From NCBI GenBank assembly GCA_003991915.1, contig RQTK01000210.1, forward strand, positions 185,838-249,837: 64,000 bases of DNA, read 5' to 3'. The translations under genes and the position numbers were made by a program. Origin of the DNA: Elysia chlorotica. Its lineage: Eukaryota; Mollusca; Gastropoda; Plakobranchidae. Below are positions 46,001 through 59,517 of this stretch, piece by piece. The number at the start of each line of letters is the position of its first letter. Positions within the stretch are counted from its first letter, which is position 1. The notes beneath the pieces are model-generated. The model was not told the origin of the DNA and did no database searches. It saw only the letters and a program-made list of their open reading frames with translations.

Positions 46001-49000
46001 GGTAGTATTATATGATATACTAAACCAAACTCTCTTTGATTTAAGTTTTTTATTTTTTTTTTTCAGAATGGATTTTACTCTATCTACCTCATCAATTGCT
46101 TTACAAAACTGATTGATCAATCCATACAAATGACTGATGTTGTTGGAACTGCTCACAGGTATAAATATTGTTCTATTGATATTATAAGCTACATTATAAA
46201 ATTAAATTATACAAACTGGTCCAAGTGACGAGGATGATTTTGTTGTTGTTGATAAAGTTGTGATATGTCAAATGATACAATAAACCAAAACCTTATAAGA
46301 ACAAAAGAAGACTGTTTTACCTATGATCTGATATCAACATGTTATTACAAATATCAGTAAAAATCCTTTGTATAATTGTAATGTGTAATATTGTAATTTT
46401 TGTACATATACGTGTAGTGTTGTTAAATTAATGGAAGGGAGATTTGTAATATTTATCAAAATGTGTCTGATATGGATTTATCATCTCCTTGCTTCTCCAC
46501 TTTCATTACCAGGATAGCTCAACTGTTTGAAGTTTTAGGTCGCTTAAAAGACGAACAGAGTGAAGACTACAGGTTCTTATTTGGTTCAGATGAAAGGTAA
46601 GTCACTTTGCATTTGCATCAGTAATTTAGGCTGTGAAATGATTATTGTTGTTTTTTTTCTCTTTAATTTTATTTGCTTATTGTAGTAACTTGATCATTTT
46701 GTAAATCATTTGCAAATTAAAGTTTCTCAACTGTCTACTCTTCTCTGATTCCCCCTCAGGCCTCGAACTCAACCTTTACAACCAAATGGGAGAACTCTAG
46801 CTTTTTCAGTGAATGATGTCACATATGGTCTTCCTAAATCTTCTAGATTGCTCTGTAAAAGTAAGGCTTTTTACAGAACTGGTTAATTTTTAGGCTTTAC
46901 TGTGCTGTAGATGTAAAAGCTTGATGTACGATTTGGAACACTTCAGACTGTTCACTCTCATAAATACAATTCTTTTATTAATCTCAATGGTATAAACATT
47001 TTTCTTTTGAATGAAAGTAAATAAGATTGTTGTGCTGAAACTAAACAGTCCTAAAATCTAAGATTTAAACCAAAGACTATTATTCTTGGGTGGCTATTTA
47101 AGAGATACCTAAAAAAACACTATAGCATTATCGCCGTATAGGATCCCCCAGGGGAACCTAGGAGACATTAAACCTGGAGAGAGCGAGAGAATTCTTTCCC
47201 TCCCTCTATAGAGAACACTATAACATTACAAATTGAATAATAATTTACTTGATCTTTTCGCAGATTTATCTTTCCAGCTGACATCAGGAACAAGTATTCT
47301 TGTTACCGGTGACAGTGGATGTGGTAAAACTTCTCTACTCCGAGTTCTTAGTGGACTTTGGCCTCATGCATCGGGTAATTTATTGAATTGAGAATTGTTC
47401 ATTAACATTTTGGCAGAATATACATAATTTTTTATACCCTTTTTTGATGTATAGTTCTTAGTTCTAACTTAGTATTATCTCTTTGTGAGCTATTCAATTA
47501 TAAAAGTTTTCTGAAACCTATTTTTCCCCATTGTTATTCTCTCCCTTAAAGATTTATGCATTAACCATCACAAACGATTCAGAGCTAAATTGCCTCAAGC
47601 CATTTTCAATCCTACTTTTGTGTAAAGCATTTTTGTATTGCTAAAATTAAAAGAAAAGCAATGTACATGAATATATCTTGATCGACTTTACATTTGATTT
47701 ATTTGTACATTCAGGAAATGTGAATAAAAATATGGAACTTGGTCCTGGTGGTCTTCTTTATCTTCCCCAAAAGCCGTACTTCACAGATGGCACTTTGAGG
47801 GAGCAGGTGAGGCTAATTTTTTTTTTTTTTTTTTTGGATAATTTTTTACAATATGGTTATAGAGAAAGCAAATCTCACAATCCTTTGATTTGAAGAAAGT
47901 CAATTTGAAGTTGACAAGACTCGTATGTTTAAAAATTACTGGAAGTTTTTATTTTGTTTGAACTAAAAAAATGTTACCATTCAGCACCAGTCAAATGGAC
48001 TAAATCAGACGTTGAAGGGGAAATTTTCAGATTAAAATGGTTGCAGTACTTAGTTGTACTTTTAAGTGGGCTTGGAGTAAAAAAAAAAGTGCTGAGACAT
48101 TGTATGATGAGTATAAAGTATTTCTTAAGTTTCTGATACTTAAGTTATGTTTCTATAAGATTAACAATTTTATAGTCTGAAGTGTTTTGAACAAAAGCAA
48201 GAAAATTTAAAAAAATTGTGCACTTTATTTTTTTTATTATTTATTTTTTTTTTTTAATGTTTATTGATATTGAAAGTGAATTATAATAACAAAATACACA
48301 TCCAATTCACCTTTCCTTAAATTAAAACTGTTGCCAATCCAATTTTTTTTTTCTGATGGAAATTTACAATCCTATCGGCAGTTTTGGTTCTTTTTTATGT
48401 ATCAGTAAAGCAATTCTTATCAAGATGTCCATTTAGATTTAGTTTCCACACTTGTTACATAAGATTTTGTAACTTTTTTTCAGTATTTTTTTTTTAAACT
48501 AAAAAGTAGCATAAAGGATTTTTATGAAGATGCCACCTGAAAGGGAATGCAATCTAATTGTCAGTGATACCAAAATCTTTGTCGTGGGTTACATCCTTTT
48601 TGAGTAATTGAATTTTTAGTAGACACACTTCATTTTTTTTCAAGGCACTGCAGTTAAGTTTGCATTTGGGTGGGAAAACTCCTGTGATAGGGTGGGGATA
48701 AGCTTGCCAGTGAAAAGAGTTTAAAAAGTTTCCTCAGCTCATAACCTTTTTTTTCTGCCTTTCAGGTTATCTACCCTTTGCAAGACTCTGAAGCTGTACC
48801 TGGTAGGTGAATTTCTTTGAGACCGTGAATGGTCGAGATCACTTCTTCTAATTTTGTTCTTTGTTATATTTCTCATCTAAAAGACTTGAGTGTTTTGCAG
48901 TTTGCAGAGAATTTGTAAAAAGTCTGAGATAAAGTAGTATTTTCTATCAAAAAATGTCACAGAGTGTCGGTAAGTAGTCTGTAATCAAAACTTTTTTGAG

Positions 49001-50394
49001 TAAGATATAAATGATATTATTATAATTATTTTTAGGCACATCCAAAAGTCTTTATATATGTGCACATCTTTACCTTTTACAAAAAGTGTTTTGCCTTGAT
49101 TTAAAAAACAGGGTCATGGAAGTGACACAACAGACTTTTTTAGTTCTGTTTTGCTTTTAATTTTTTGAATTGTTCTTGAATACAAGGAATAAATACCTTA
49201 CTTTTTTTATTACAGATGACGAAAAAATGATTCACTTTTTGAAACTTGTTGGGCTTGAACGTCTCCTGGACAGACTTGGTGGAATAGATGCAGAAACGGA
49301 CTGGAATTGGTATGCTTTTGCCTTAAGTGATATTTGCTTAGGTCTAATAGCTTATAGATCTCCTTTATATTCACTGCAATTTAGGTTTTACCATTATGCT
49401 TAGTCATTATCTGTACAAAAAGGCTTGTTTTAGTAACGGTAGGTGATTACGATTTTTCTTTTTTTTACCAGGTTGCATATTTTGGATCAAATATGAAATA
49501 TTGTAATATAGGTTGTCAATATATTGGAAATTAAATCATAGTTTGCTTTTGTTTCAGTGTAAAATTGTATTTTCCCAATTTAAAATTTCATGCAGTGCAG
49601 TGTAAAAAGTTGTCTATTGTTACACCTCATGTAAACTCAATTTTTTTTAACCTTTTTTGTTCAACAGATGATTTTGATTTTGCCTAAAATGGAGAAAAGC
49701 CTTACTTAATGAATATTCATCCCAAACTGTATGAATGAAAGGCTTTTTCCAAGCTTACTGGTTTTTTATAATTTCTTTAAACACAGTAGAAATTAAGATA
49801 GTGGTTGTGCATTTTAATATCCTCCAAAGAGTATGTTATATGTATACTTTTTATGACCACCATTTGCCCAGGTATGATGAGATGTCTCCAGGTGAAATGC
49901 AGAGACTGTCATTTGTCCGTTTGTTTTTCCACAATCCACCATTTGCAAGTATGCTCATCTTTTTTACTCCCTTATAAATGTGTTGGTAGGAAAATGTCAC
50001 TTCATACTTACTTAGAATAAATCATCATGGATTATCATTTTTTGCATTGACTCCCTTAATTTTCTTGTATGCATTCAAATCCACGTCTGTTCAAGCCAAT
50101 AAGTAAAGTTTAAATTCTAGGAAATTTTACCATGTCATTTTCATTTAAAAAATTAATTCGTGCGTTTATGTATTTCTTGTTTTTTCCGTTTTCCTCCTAG
50201 TTTTGGACGAGGCCACAAGTCAAGTGAGTGAAGAGGTAGAGCGGTTACTCTACGAAACTTGCCTGCAGCTGGGTATCACCGTGATGAGCGTGGGCCACAG
50301 ATCCACGGTGAGAACCTATCATAGCATGGAGCTCCACTTGGACAATGCCGGGAGCTGGTCACTGACGCCCATCATTTCACCTGAACCGTCGTAA
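38856..50394 (+). CDS. ABCD4: ABC transporter subfamily D member 4 (lysosomal cobalamin exporter)
   Basis: Seventeen exons: 38856-38902, 40985-41103, 41438-41565, 42025-42164, 42690-42806, 44203-44328, 44840-44985, 45619-45740, 46067-46158, 46513-46596, 46760-46860, 47264-47374, 47715-47806, 48766-48802, 49216-49309, 49872-49948, 50201-50394. All junctions keep frame, giving 608 aa (human 606). It is a half transporter: an N-terminal transmembrane domain with the EAA-like stretch [19 protein letters not shown], then one nucleotide-binding domain. Walker A is GDSGCGKT (423-430), Q-loop LPQKPYF (Q463), signature MSPGEMQR (523-530), Walker B FAILDEATS (D547, E548) and H-loop VGHRS (H577). All catalytic residues are intact. 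In mammals ABCD4 with LMBD1 moves cobalamin from lysosome to cytosol. Exon 1 is supported by phase, a GTACGT donor and a good start context, but its 16 residues are not conserved. Confidence 0.96.
38903..40984 (+). other. ABCD4 intron 1, no gene seen
   Basis: Holds (TC)n at 40612-40678 and several A/T runs. Short frames lack support. Confidence 0.7.
40612..40678. repeat. (TC)n microsatellite in ABCD4 intron 1
   Basis: About 33 TC units with one TT interruption. Confidence 0.95.
42298..42552 (+). mobile_element. tRNA-derived SINE, near full length, type-A 3' end
   Basis: Head GGTGGCCCTGGGGTAGAACA, body CTACTGGTTGGGTCAGTGTC, core TGTGTTTGGCAACACATACA and 3' end GTACGTTAAACCAACTCAAC. It lies in ABCD4 intron 4 in the gene's orientation. 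Confidence 0.85.
42959..43662 (-). mobile_element. 5'-truncated CR1/L2-like LINE
   Basis: Minus strand: the end of a reverse-transcriptase-type ORF (43661-43350, with [18 protein letters not shown] before the stop), then a 3' UTR with CA-rich stretches. It closes at GCGCAATATAAATGCAATAA followed by a 75-bp (ATT)n tail (plus-strand TAA array at 42959-43033). It has the same 3' architecture as the element at 8.6 kb. It lies in ABCD4 intron 5. Confidence 0.8.
47126..47215 (+). mobile_element. SINE 3' tail fragment, type-B
   Basis: Only the tail is present: ATCGCCGTATAGGATCCCCC, then AGGGGAACCTAGGAGAC and a GAGAGCGAGAGAATTC end. It lies in ABCD4 intron 11, 50 bp before exon 12. Confidence 0.7.
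47807..48765 (+). other. ABCD4 intron 13, no gene seen
   Basis: T-rich intron with several long T runs. It precedes the 37-nt microexon 48766-48802. Confidence 0.7.
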
Positions 50395-52627
50395 TGTTTG
50401 GGGCGCTGAAACCGAGGTCCAGCCCATTGCCTATCAAAAATAGGACCACAGTCTCGTAAGAGGCGAATATTGAAGTCATCATTGGAGATGATGGACTACC
50501 AATACAATGCATTGAGACTCCAGCTCAAACAGACAACATGATTGGAAGCTGGATCTGCTTTACAACACTCCATCTCAGGAATGGAAGAAAAACAACTCTA
50601 ATATACATTGCAGCATTCTATACACATGGTTTGCATCGATTAAGGTCCATTAGCCCAACCCTGAGTGTAAGATCATACATTTTTTTGGAATAACTTGTGC
50701 CAAAGTCAGGGTAAGAATCTATTTTATGATCTATTTGTAAACTTAAGGTTTACTTAATGTTTAAGAATTGTCATCCATAATTATGTGACTTTCTGTTCTT
50801 TTGCTGCTCATGGAATTATACATTTTAATGTAAAAAAAAGTTTCATTTAACACAAGAGCAATTTTGTTATTCAAACAAAAAATATAATGTTGATATTGTT
50901 TTTGTCAAATGTTGGTATTACTTTTTGTCATGATATGCTGTGATTAACAACTCTATTTGAAATAGAATTTTTTAAAGTGTCTTTTAATTTTGGGAACACA
51001 TGCCTCTGACATATTTCTAAATTTTCAGACCCGGTAAATCATTTAACTTTTGAGCATCCATTTTAATTTCAAGTGATACAATTTTACAGGCTGGTGGCAA
51101 ACGCTTTTGTCTCCACATATCCATATTTTTCTTTATCTTTAAACAAAATGCAGTGATTTTTAAAGCTAATTTCCAACTTTAGTTTAGAAGGAAATTCTAT
51201 CTATTTTCTAAATGTTATCTATTTGTCTTGGTCGTTTAAAATAAAAAAAATATTTATACATATTTTGTGAATTTTTATTTGAAATTTAAAATTATGAATT
51301 TAAATCATAATGCTTTAGGAAATACTTCTTTGAATCAAATGGTTGCCTATATCACAATGTTACTTCAGGGCAAAAATAAAAAAAGACCAAATCATTTCCA
51401 GAAGGACCAAGGCAGTTACTTGTACATTCAAGGCAAATATTTTATTTATTTGACATGTTATGACAAATGAAAGTTTTATTTTATTGACCCTAATGTGCCA
51501 TTTAGCTTTTAATGTTACAGTACATTTTGTCTTTATATTGCTGTAAATAGCTTTCAGGATTGACATTACATATAAAAAACTTGTGATTTTCATTGTATTT
51601 TGCTAACGAGTGAGAGAGTTAGTTCAATCTTTGTGTCTCTAGTCATTTTATTTTTATTTAACTGCACCTTCACCAACATTTGCAACATTAAGACAAAAAT
51701 GTTTGATGCAACAAAAATAAATGAGTCTCCTGCAAAGCCAAAGTTAGTTGTTAGATCATTGCTATGGTTAGACCTAGTTCACGTGAGACAGCTGGGAGAG
51801 GCATACTAAGCTAATGTACTAGCTCTGGCCATTCATTAAAATTTAAAATTGAAGTTTTAACTTAGTTCTAGAGCAGAATATTTCATTTCATCACATCAAT
51901 AGTCTCTCTGTATATAGCCTATATTTTAAATATCTTGACAGACATATTCCTTTCTCTCCAGATCTTGAGCCATATTTAACCTTTCCTTTTACAAAAACAA
52001 AGCTGTTGTTATTTCTTCATATTGTGTTGCTGATTGTTAAATAATTTAGTTTCAGAGCCCAAAATGTTGTTATGCACCATTACCTACTCTGCACTTGCCA
52101 ACTTTTTTCAAACGTCTTTTTAGTTAGGATATTTATAATTTATAGCACAATTGTATGAGATAATTATTTTTAAAGCCTTTGTTGTAGAATTGTACTACTT
52201 ATATAATCAATCATTATTCCAGGCAAAAGTTGAGTTTTTTTTTCTTTTAATCAAACCTTATGTGCATAGCTTTTTGGGCTTTATTTTCAAATATTAAAAT
52301 AAATGAAGTCATATCGATTGAAGCGCTAATTTGCTCAAAATTTTCATCAATTTTTATGATTTGACCATTATAGATTAATATAGTTGTAAGAATATTTTCT
52401 TAGATTGGATAGCTCAGCTGTGCTGTCAGTATTTAATGTTATTATCAGTTCCCTGGGCAGACAGCACTCAAATTAGTCTAGTTGAAGGAGTCACAGGGAT
52501 CTAAGGCTATTAATATTATAATTATATTATACGCCTAACAAAATACTGAGTTTGTTTTTGTTTTATAGTTAGTTTTCAAAGAAAATCGAAATCTGTTAGT
52601 ATTTTATATATATTCTCTATCCATCTT
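50395..52627 (+). other. Probable ABCD4 3' UTR and intergenic sequence
   Basis: No gene is visible. AATAAA at 51240-51245, about 845 nt after the ABCD4 stop, is a candidate poly(A) signal. It cannot be told from chance in DNA this AT-rich. Confidence 0.4.
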
Positions 52628-52875
52628 GGGGGGCGCGGTGGTCCTGCGGTAGAACATCGACTTCCGACTCAAAAGGTCAGGGTTTGAGCCCTAGCGATTG
52701 CGCTCCCTACTGATCGGGTCGGTGTTAGTTTAATGTGATCGGCTGAGACGGGAGTCATGGCATCCCTGTCCTGTCTCGTGTGTGGCAGCACATAAAATTG
52801 TCAGACGACAGTCTTGGGGCCTGTCCACACCATAGCCTATGTAGTGCTGATGTTGGACGTTAAACCAACTCAACT
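52628..52875 (+). mobile_element. tRNA-derived SINE, best preserved copy, type-A 3' end
   Basis: Head GGGGGGCGCGGTGGTCCTGC with GTAGAACATCGACTTCCGAC, B box GGGTTTGAGCCCTAG, body CTGATCGGGTCGGTGTTAGT, core CGTGTGTGGCAGCACATAAA and 3' end GATGTTGGACGTTAAACCAA. This copy gives the clearest consensus of the family. Confidence 0.9.
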
Positions 52876-55800
52876 ATCCATCTCAGATATCTAAAACAAT
52901 GTACATTTTTTTTTACATTCTGTTTCTTTGATGTTCACTCTCTCCATTCAATAAGTTTTCAATAAGTTTAATCTAAAAAAATTGATATTTCTCTCTAACA
53001 AAACCTTGAACTGGGAACAATCTCTTATGTCAAAGAAAATATTTGATCAGAACAAATTACAGCGTTTTTATTGGATTGTGTTATGTTCTATTCATTTGAA
53101 ATATATAATTATAAATATATCATCATCATAAGCATATGGCCCATTTACATATACTTCTTTGTGATGATCTATGATCTTTTTGCATATAAAATCAATCCAT
53201 TCATGTTGCAGGGCATTAAAGATTATGGTCAATAATACTTAAAGGTATGAAGTCCTTTTGAATATTGTTTAAGATAAAGAGAATCATGATTGCAATGAGT
53301 GTCAAACATAGATCGTAGATCATGTACTATGCCATACAATAGCCTGAGGCTGAAAAGTTAAGTACAAGCACGCTCACATACCAATGTTTAGGGAACTCAA
53401 CCCTGCAATGGATATATACCTCTTTTGGTATTAGGGAACTTCTATGGAATCAAGATTTAGCAGACTAAAAAGAGTTATCATTTATAACCCTGCGGATACC
53501 CAGATTGAAGCTTTCAAGTAACACTGCCATGGGAAACACGTTTAAATTTCATCAAACTCCGATTGCCCTGTGAATTTATTTCCCGGTAAGGAAAAAATAC
53601 TATTGATGAACCAAAGGATAATTTGGGTCCAATTCACCCTGAAATGTTCATTTTCATTTTCATTATTGTATCAAAATATGTTTATTGATAATGTTTTAGA
53701 TGTCAAATGTAAGGTATTCCAATCTTTAGGGCTTAAATCATTCTTGATGTCAAGTTTTATTTAGATATACAAACTGAAAACCTGGCTTAAACCACTCAAA
53801 GCATTAGCAATGGTGAAGTTTTCATTTCCTAGAACTGTTGGTGTTAATATTTGTCTTTGTACTGCGTGACAGCTGTAGATTTTTTCAAATACGACACTGC
53901 ACTGCACTATTTATGTTAAGAAAATTAACAAGAAAAATTGTGTGTACATGAATATGGGAGTGATATGTATTGTGAGATAGGAAGAGCATGGAGAGTACAA
54001 AACTTGAGAGTAAACACATGTGAAGCCTTGATAGTGAATAAAGTAATATTGTATCTTTTATCTAAAATTAGTTCTGCTCCTTTGTTGATTGAACTTTGAT
54101 AACACCTAGATCTATGCATCAAATGTACAGAGTTTGTCTCATGAATATATTGTCATACATTTTCTTGAACGACATTGTGATTTTTCTAATTTTGGAGAGT
54201 CTCACATTATTCATTTGATAATGTAAAATAACCAAGCTAGTGATACAAATTTATTATCTTTTTTAATGATTTTAAAATTTAAGAAATTTTTAAGTCTTTA
54301 CATAAAAACCCATTTAAATTGACAAGATTTACTTTAGTTTTTATGGCGAGATAATTTTAACAACAAAATTTATAATTTTACATCTTTTGTTATCATTTAA
54401 TTTATGTACATATCTAGTACAATCAATGGACTGTTTTTACAATTATATCTCAGCTTTTAAAAAGATGTTATCAATGAACAGTTTTTTACTATTCTACTTT
54501 AAATCTATGTAAGACTGTGGATATTGTATGAGAAAATTTTAACAAGAAGACTGAATCATTTGTTTAGAGAATTTAAGTAAAAGTGAAATATACAAAATGA
54601 AATAGATAGAGACTTCATATTTTATCATTAGAATGTTACCTTAAGAATTAATTCTTATGCATACTACTGAAATTAAATTTTATCAGAACATGCTTTGACA
54701 CATTCTTTATTTTATATATATCAAGGTATTTAAACCTCAAAGCGCCATAAAAATGCAAATATTTTTTACACCGACAAGAATCAAGAGCCTCATCACAATA
54801 TTTCCGTGGTTATTAACATGAATTGTAACAAGTTTGACAAATAACTTAATTTTGTGTGCTGGTGTATAATGTGGGTGTGGTCATAGTAATTGAAGAAATA
54901 TTTACCTTTTGACATGCTTGTGAGCTTCCATCAAATACATAGATAACCATAGCGTGTTCATTAAACTTTCAGGTATGAGCTTTTTCCTTAGAAGCAAAGC
55001 GTCCATGAATTTATATATGATTTGAATTGTACATATTCATATGTAGCCTACATGAAGTATATCCAGATTTAGGATAATTCACACTGATTTTGCTGTTTTC
55101 TACTTGTTTGGTTCGACTTCGAGTGATTATCAATGAATGCACAATTTTGAATAAATTATGACAAATTTGATTCCAGCTTAAGATTTTATACAGTTTAAGT
55201 CTGAATAATGTACATTCTTTGTATCTTGTCTCCCTCAAGTATACTTTTCTCACACTGTTCATGACATGGGCTTTGATATTTCTCTTTTTTTTTTTTTTAA
55301 TGAAAAAAAATAAAAACAACAAATTTGTTGAAAGTAACTAATTGGCACATGATCTTTCTTTGTGTCTTTGGCTTCTGCAAAAGTAAAAAAAAAAAAATGA
55401 AGCTTTAAGTTTTGAGGATTTGAGACATGAAACCGTCATTGATTAAGGTTTAACAAACAAGTGCCATAACATCAGTTGCTTGATATATTTTCCATAAATT
55501 TGGACCATCTCTAAATTGTCTATTATGTCAGTCAGGATTTAGGTACCGTAGTCAGACTTAGTTTTTGCCATCACTCAGTTCAATCCTCCAGATGGTCTTA
55601 ATATAAAAAAAAAATTTGCTTTAATTTGCTTGAAACATTTCTTGATAAGTAAATGTTACACATGTTCATCATTTTTACCATTGTTCAAATAATAATATGA
55701 TCGGTCTATCCAAGTTTGAAATCTCAGGATTTGTGATACAGTTACACAATCTATCATTTGAATTCATGTATAAGCTAAATATCTATTTTAAATATCAAGA

Positions 55801-56499
55801 AATTTTTACGACACATATGGGCTCTGGGCAGTGAAGATATTTATGAAATCTTGAGACCAGTATGATGTTCAAATGATAGATATTTTTAGAGATTAAGTTG
55901 TTTCTTTCATCAAGACTTCTTTAGTTTTCTAAATTAACTATTTTAATTCTTGTATTTTAAGTTCTCATACCATATCGTTTCTTGACAGAACCGTTTATTT
56001 TGAGATTATTTTGTTTCAATTCCTGGTCTATTCACAAATTAATGGTATATAAATGGTGCATTCATTTCTCAGTAATAATTATATTAGCCAATGAAAATAC
56101 ATGTAATATATAAAATAATGTAAATTAAGGTTAATGCCTTAATGTATAAGAAATGAAATTGAACAATTAACTTTCATTTCAGACAAATACATGTAGGTTC
56201 AAAATATGAATTCTAATAATACTGTTTATGTAGTTCCTAGTCTTCCACAGCAATCATTTATGAATGTATGTCTCGATTTGCCTTGATCTCATGTAAAAAA
56301 TAAAAGATATAAATACAAAATTTCATCACACATTTTGATAACAAACCAACCGAGCATTATGTCCTGTTTTCAATAAAGTAGAAATTTGATTTGGCTGAGT
56401 CTAATTTTGGTTGTCTGAACAGTATGACTGCCGCAGGTGTCCAAGCTCTAACATGTCTTATTTTTTCTTTCTTTTATTTATTTTTAAACTTTAAAACGA
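52876..56499. other. Gene-free AT-rich intergenic stretch
   Basis: No exon with splice support and no recognisable repeat. The frames present are short. Confidence 0.5.
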
Positions 56500-56730
56500 A
56501 ATATTACGAACATGTAAGAAGGCACAATTCATTGCAGAAAAAGATCGTAGAGGGTATGGTGGAAGGCACAAGAGGTAGAGGAAAGAGGAGGATAAGATGG
56601 GTCAAGAATGTGGAGGACTGAAATAAAAATAAAGTGCTGCGAGATTGCGCTTGAAGAAAGTTGAACGAGAAAGATGGAAGACCTCTGGAAAGAGAAGGAA
56701 CTCTTGACTGACTGACTGACTTTATTTGGT
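56500..56730 (+). mobile_element. LINE ORF2 C-terminal remnant with (TGAC)n tail
   Basis: Plus strand: HVRRHNSLQKKIVEGMVEGT, RGRGKRRIRWVKNVED, then a stop. This is the typical order at the end of a non-LTR retrotransposon ORF2. A short TGACTGACTGAC array at about 56707-56721 may be its 3' tail. Confidence 0.65.
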
Positions 56731-57290
56731 TTTACAAGTTTCAGGCAAAAGAAATTATATTTAACAGTGTAAAGTATAAAACTAGAGAATTGGTAACCTT
56801 GAAAAGGTATAGTAAACAGATCCACAGTTTCTCTTAAACAGAATTTTTTATTCAGCAGATCCCTTTATAGCAAGTCTACCATTTTGAGACAGAATGATCA
56901 AGCAAGGCTTGGTGTGTTATAAAATGCAATTTAAAGGACAAGGCTTAAGACAGCCATTCCTGTTAATTTTATATATTTAAAACTTGAGGTTAAACTCGTC
57001 CCCACTCTATGAAACCATATTTCAGTATACCGGAGTTCAGTATTATGTTATCCACAAACCGTATTCCTGGATCTTGTGTTCAATTTGCAAGCAATTCTGA
57101 CTATAATATTTTTTGTGTCATCACCATTCATTTGGTACCTATATTATTTTGCTATTTTTAGCTCGGGAGACCAGGATATAGGGTTGTATTGTGCTCATGA
57201 GCTCAGGTTTCTAAGGTTAATAGTGTGTGCTATCTGATACCTCAAAATGTAGCATTACAAGAGGAAATTTCCTTTATCTCTTAGGAATGT

Positions 57291-57488
57291 CTAAAAGCTA
57301 CATGTATTAATAGCCTATATATTCAATTATCAAATACAACAATGATGTAAGTTAGCAAAATGTTTTCATGAACTATAACCATGATACTGTTGAAAAATTG
57401 TTTATTGATCAATTATACATTGGAAAATTCTACAATCACAAACATTTGCTAAAATTCAAATATATTCAACTAATCTAAGTATAATAAC
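57291..57488. repeat. About 200-bp direct duplication, copy 1
   Basis: CTAAAAGCTACATGTATTAA through CTAAGTATAATA recurs at 57674-57882 with few changes. Confidence 0.9.
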
Positions 57489-57673
57489 AGCAACTATAAG
57501 CTTTGTTGTTTGGTCTGTGTCCATCTTGTGTTTTAGAATGCTTTAGATTTGTTTGTATTAATAATTATAATAAAATACGTGGCACCACAATCCAAAGTGT
57601 ATTGACCACAAACACAACACAGATACGGCATGGAGGGGTGAAAGTGTATCTCTTCAATCCTTTCAACTCCTGT

Positions 57674-57882
57674 CTAAAAGCTACATGTATTAATACCCTA
57701 ATAGATTTAATTATCAAAAAATATCAAATACAACAATGATGTAAGTTAGCAAAATGTTTTCATGAACTATAACCATGATACTGTTGAAAAATTGTTTATT
57801 GATCAATTATACATTGGAAAATTCTACAATCACAAGAATTTGCTAAAATTCAAATATATTTCACTAATCTAAGTATAATATA
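57674..57882. repeat. About 200-bp direct duplication, copy 2
   Basis: Second copy, about 383 bp downstream of the first. It differs by a small insertion near 57710-57722 and scattered substitutions. Confidence 0.9.
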
Positions 57883-59517
57883 TATGCAGCACAAAGCACA
57901 CCAACAACAATGGCACTACACTAAGGCACTTATATAAAAAACGAGCAACAGCAAAATCTATGCATGCATAATTACACTGTAAAATATAGCTATAAAACAG
58001 GCAACATTAAAATGAGCTGTTCAGTATACGAACAAGCACACTGAAAATAGATTATCACAGAAAATAATTTGTTTAAAAACGTAGATTTATGTGTCATTGA
58101 GTTAGATGTCCCAACATTCAACTTAAAAAAAAAAAGAAAGAATTTTGAAAGTTTATAATCTCCATTTCTCTGTGAGTGATATTTCAAGCAATTTAAACGT
58201 GATATGTGCAGCATATGTCACATGAATTTGAAATTTTGATGCAAGGCAAATTGGCATCACGATTTTTCTTCAGCCTCGATTGTGTACAATTTGCATCTAA
58301 CATGATCAGAACACATCATAAAGGAAACAACTGGTTCCCATTATTCTTCTTTGGTGGTCCCATTACTCATCTAATTTAATGTAAATGGCATCGACTTTAC
58401 GTTCAATGATGTCCTTTGCGGAAGTATGTAATTAATTAATGGCCAAAATGATTACAAAGGTTAACAGAATTATGAGGAATATAATGGCCATTGACAGTAA
58501 AACACAACCAAAGGTATCAAATGGTTTTTACACTAGGTACGTTTTTTTATTCTCTGGCACTGAGATATAAAGAGTTCGTAACAACAACAACAATAAATTG
58601 AAGCATTGACCATTTATATAGAGTGAAAACATAAGAACGTTAATAACATAAAAATGAAAAAACAACAAAACAACCCACAAAAAAAAAAGATCAGTATTGG
58701 ATGGAGTGATATAAAATTGTGGTCGCTTGGTCTGGTAATATTTCTGCTAAAATAAAAAAAAATTCTTTTTTGACCAAACGACGGCATAACTAATCAATTT
58801 AACAAAATCATCTACAAGTAATACCATAAAAAAAGCAAACTTTAAGAAAAAAAGGCAAGCAAAAGTTGCAAGTAAAAGCATCAACTAATATTGCAACATA
58901 AAGACGATATAAAAATGTTTAGCAAAGTAAAAAATATATGGCTTATGTAAAAAAGATGTGGCTGCCATTTGTATGGAAAGGCGCTGATTATTTTCCCTCC
59001 CCTGTTTTTTGCCATTGGAAGTGAAGCATCTGTGAATACCTCTGAGGATACAAGATCAGGTAGAAAACAATGCTTGAGAATAATACCTCGTGATTCTTTT
59101 AATATGAGCCTCATAAATTATTGAGCAAAATATTAATGTTTTGAAAACTGCAAATAGGTGTTTTTTGCAGTTCTATTTGGTATTGGTATTTTTCAACAAC
59201 AACAAGATATTTTTTTTTTCTTTAGAAGTTTGATTTCTTCAACAAGTACCATGAACCAGATTAAAATGCCTCCCATACTGGTGGCTGGTACAATTTGATC
59301 AATGAAAAAAATTGGTATTATTGGTATTCACCGATTATAACTATGAACCATAAGAGTACAAGGTATTTTTCATAAATAAAACTGAGCTCTTTGATGATAA
59401 TGTCTTTAACTTGGTTTAATTAAAACAATGATCTATTCAAACTGCTTCCGCAGTAGTCAGGAGTAGTTAAGATAAAGAATTGAAAAAAACCAACATCACC
59501 GTAGAAACATCATACTG
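57883..59517. other. Gene-free stretch, likely 3' flank of the M8 peptidase gene
   Basis: AT-rich with many A runs. The leishmanolysin-like gene ends just to the right on the minus strand, so its 3' UTR probably falls here. No poly(A) signal could be chosen. Confidence 0.45.
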
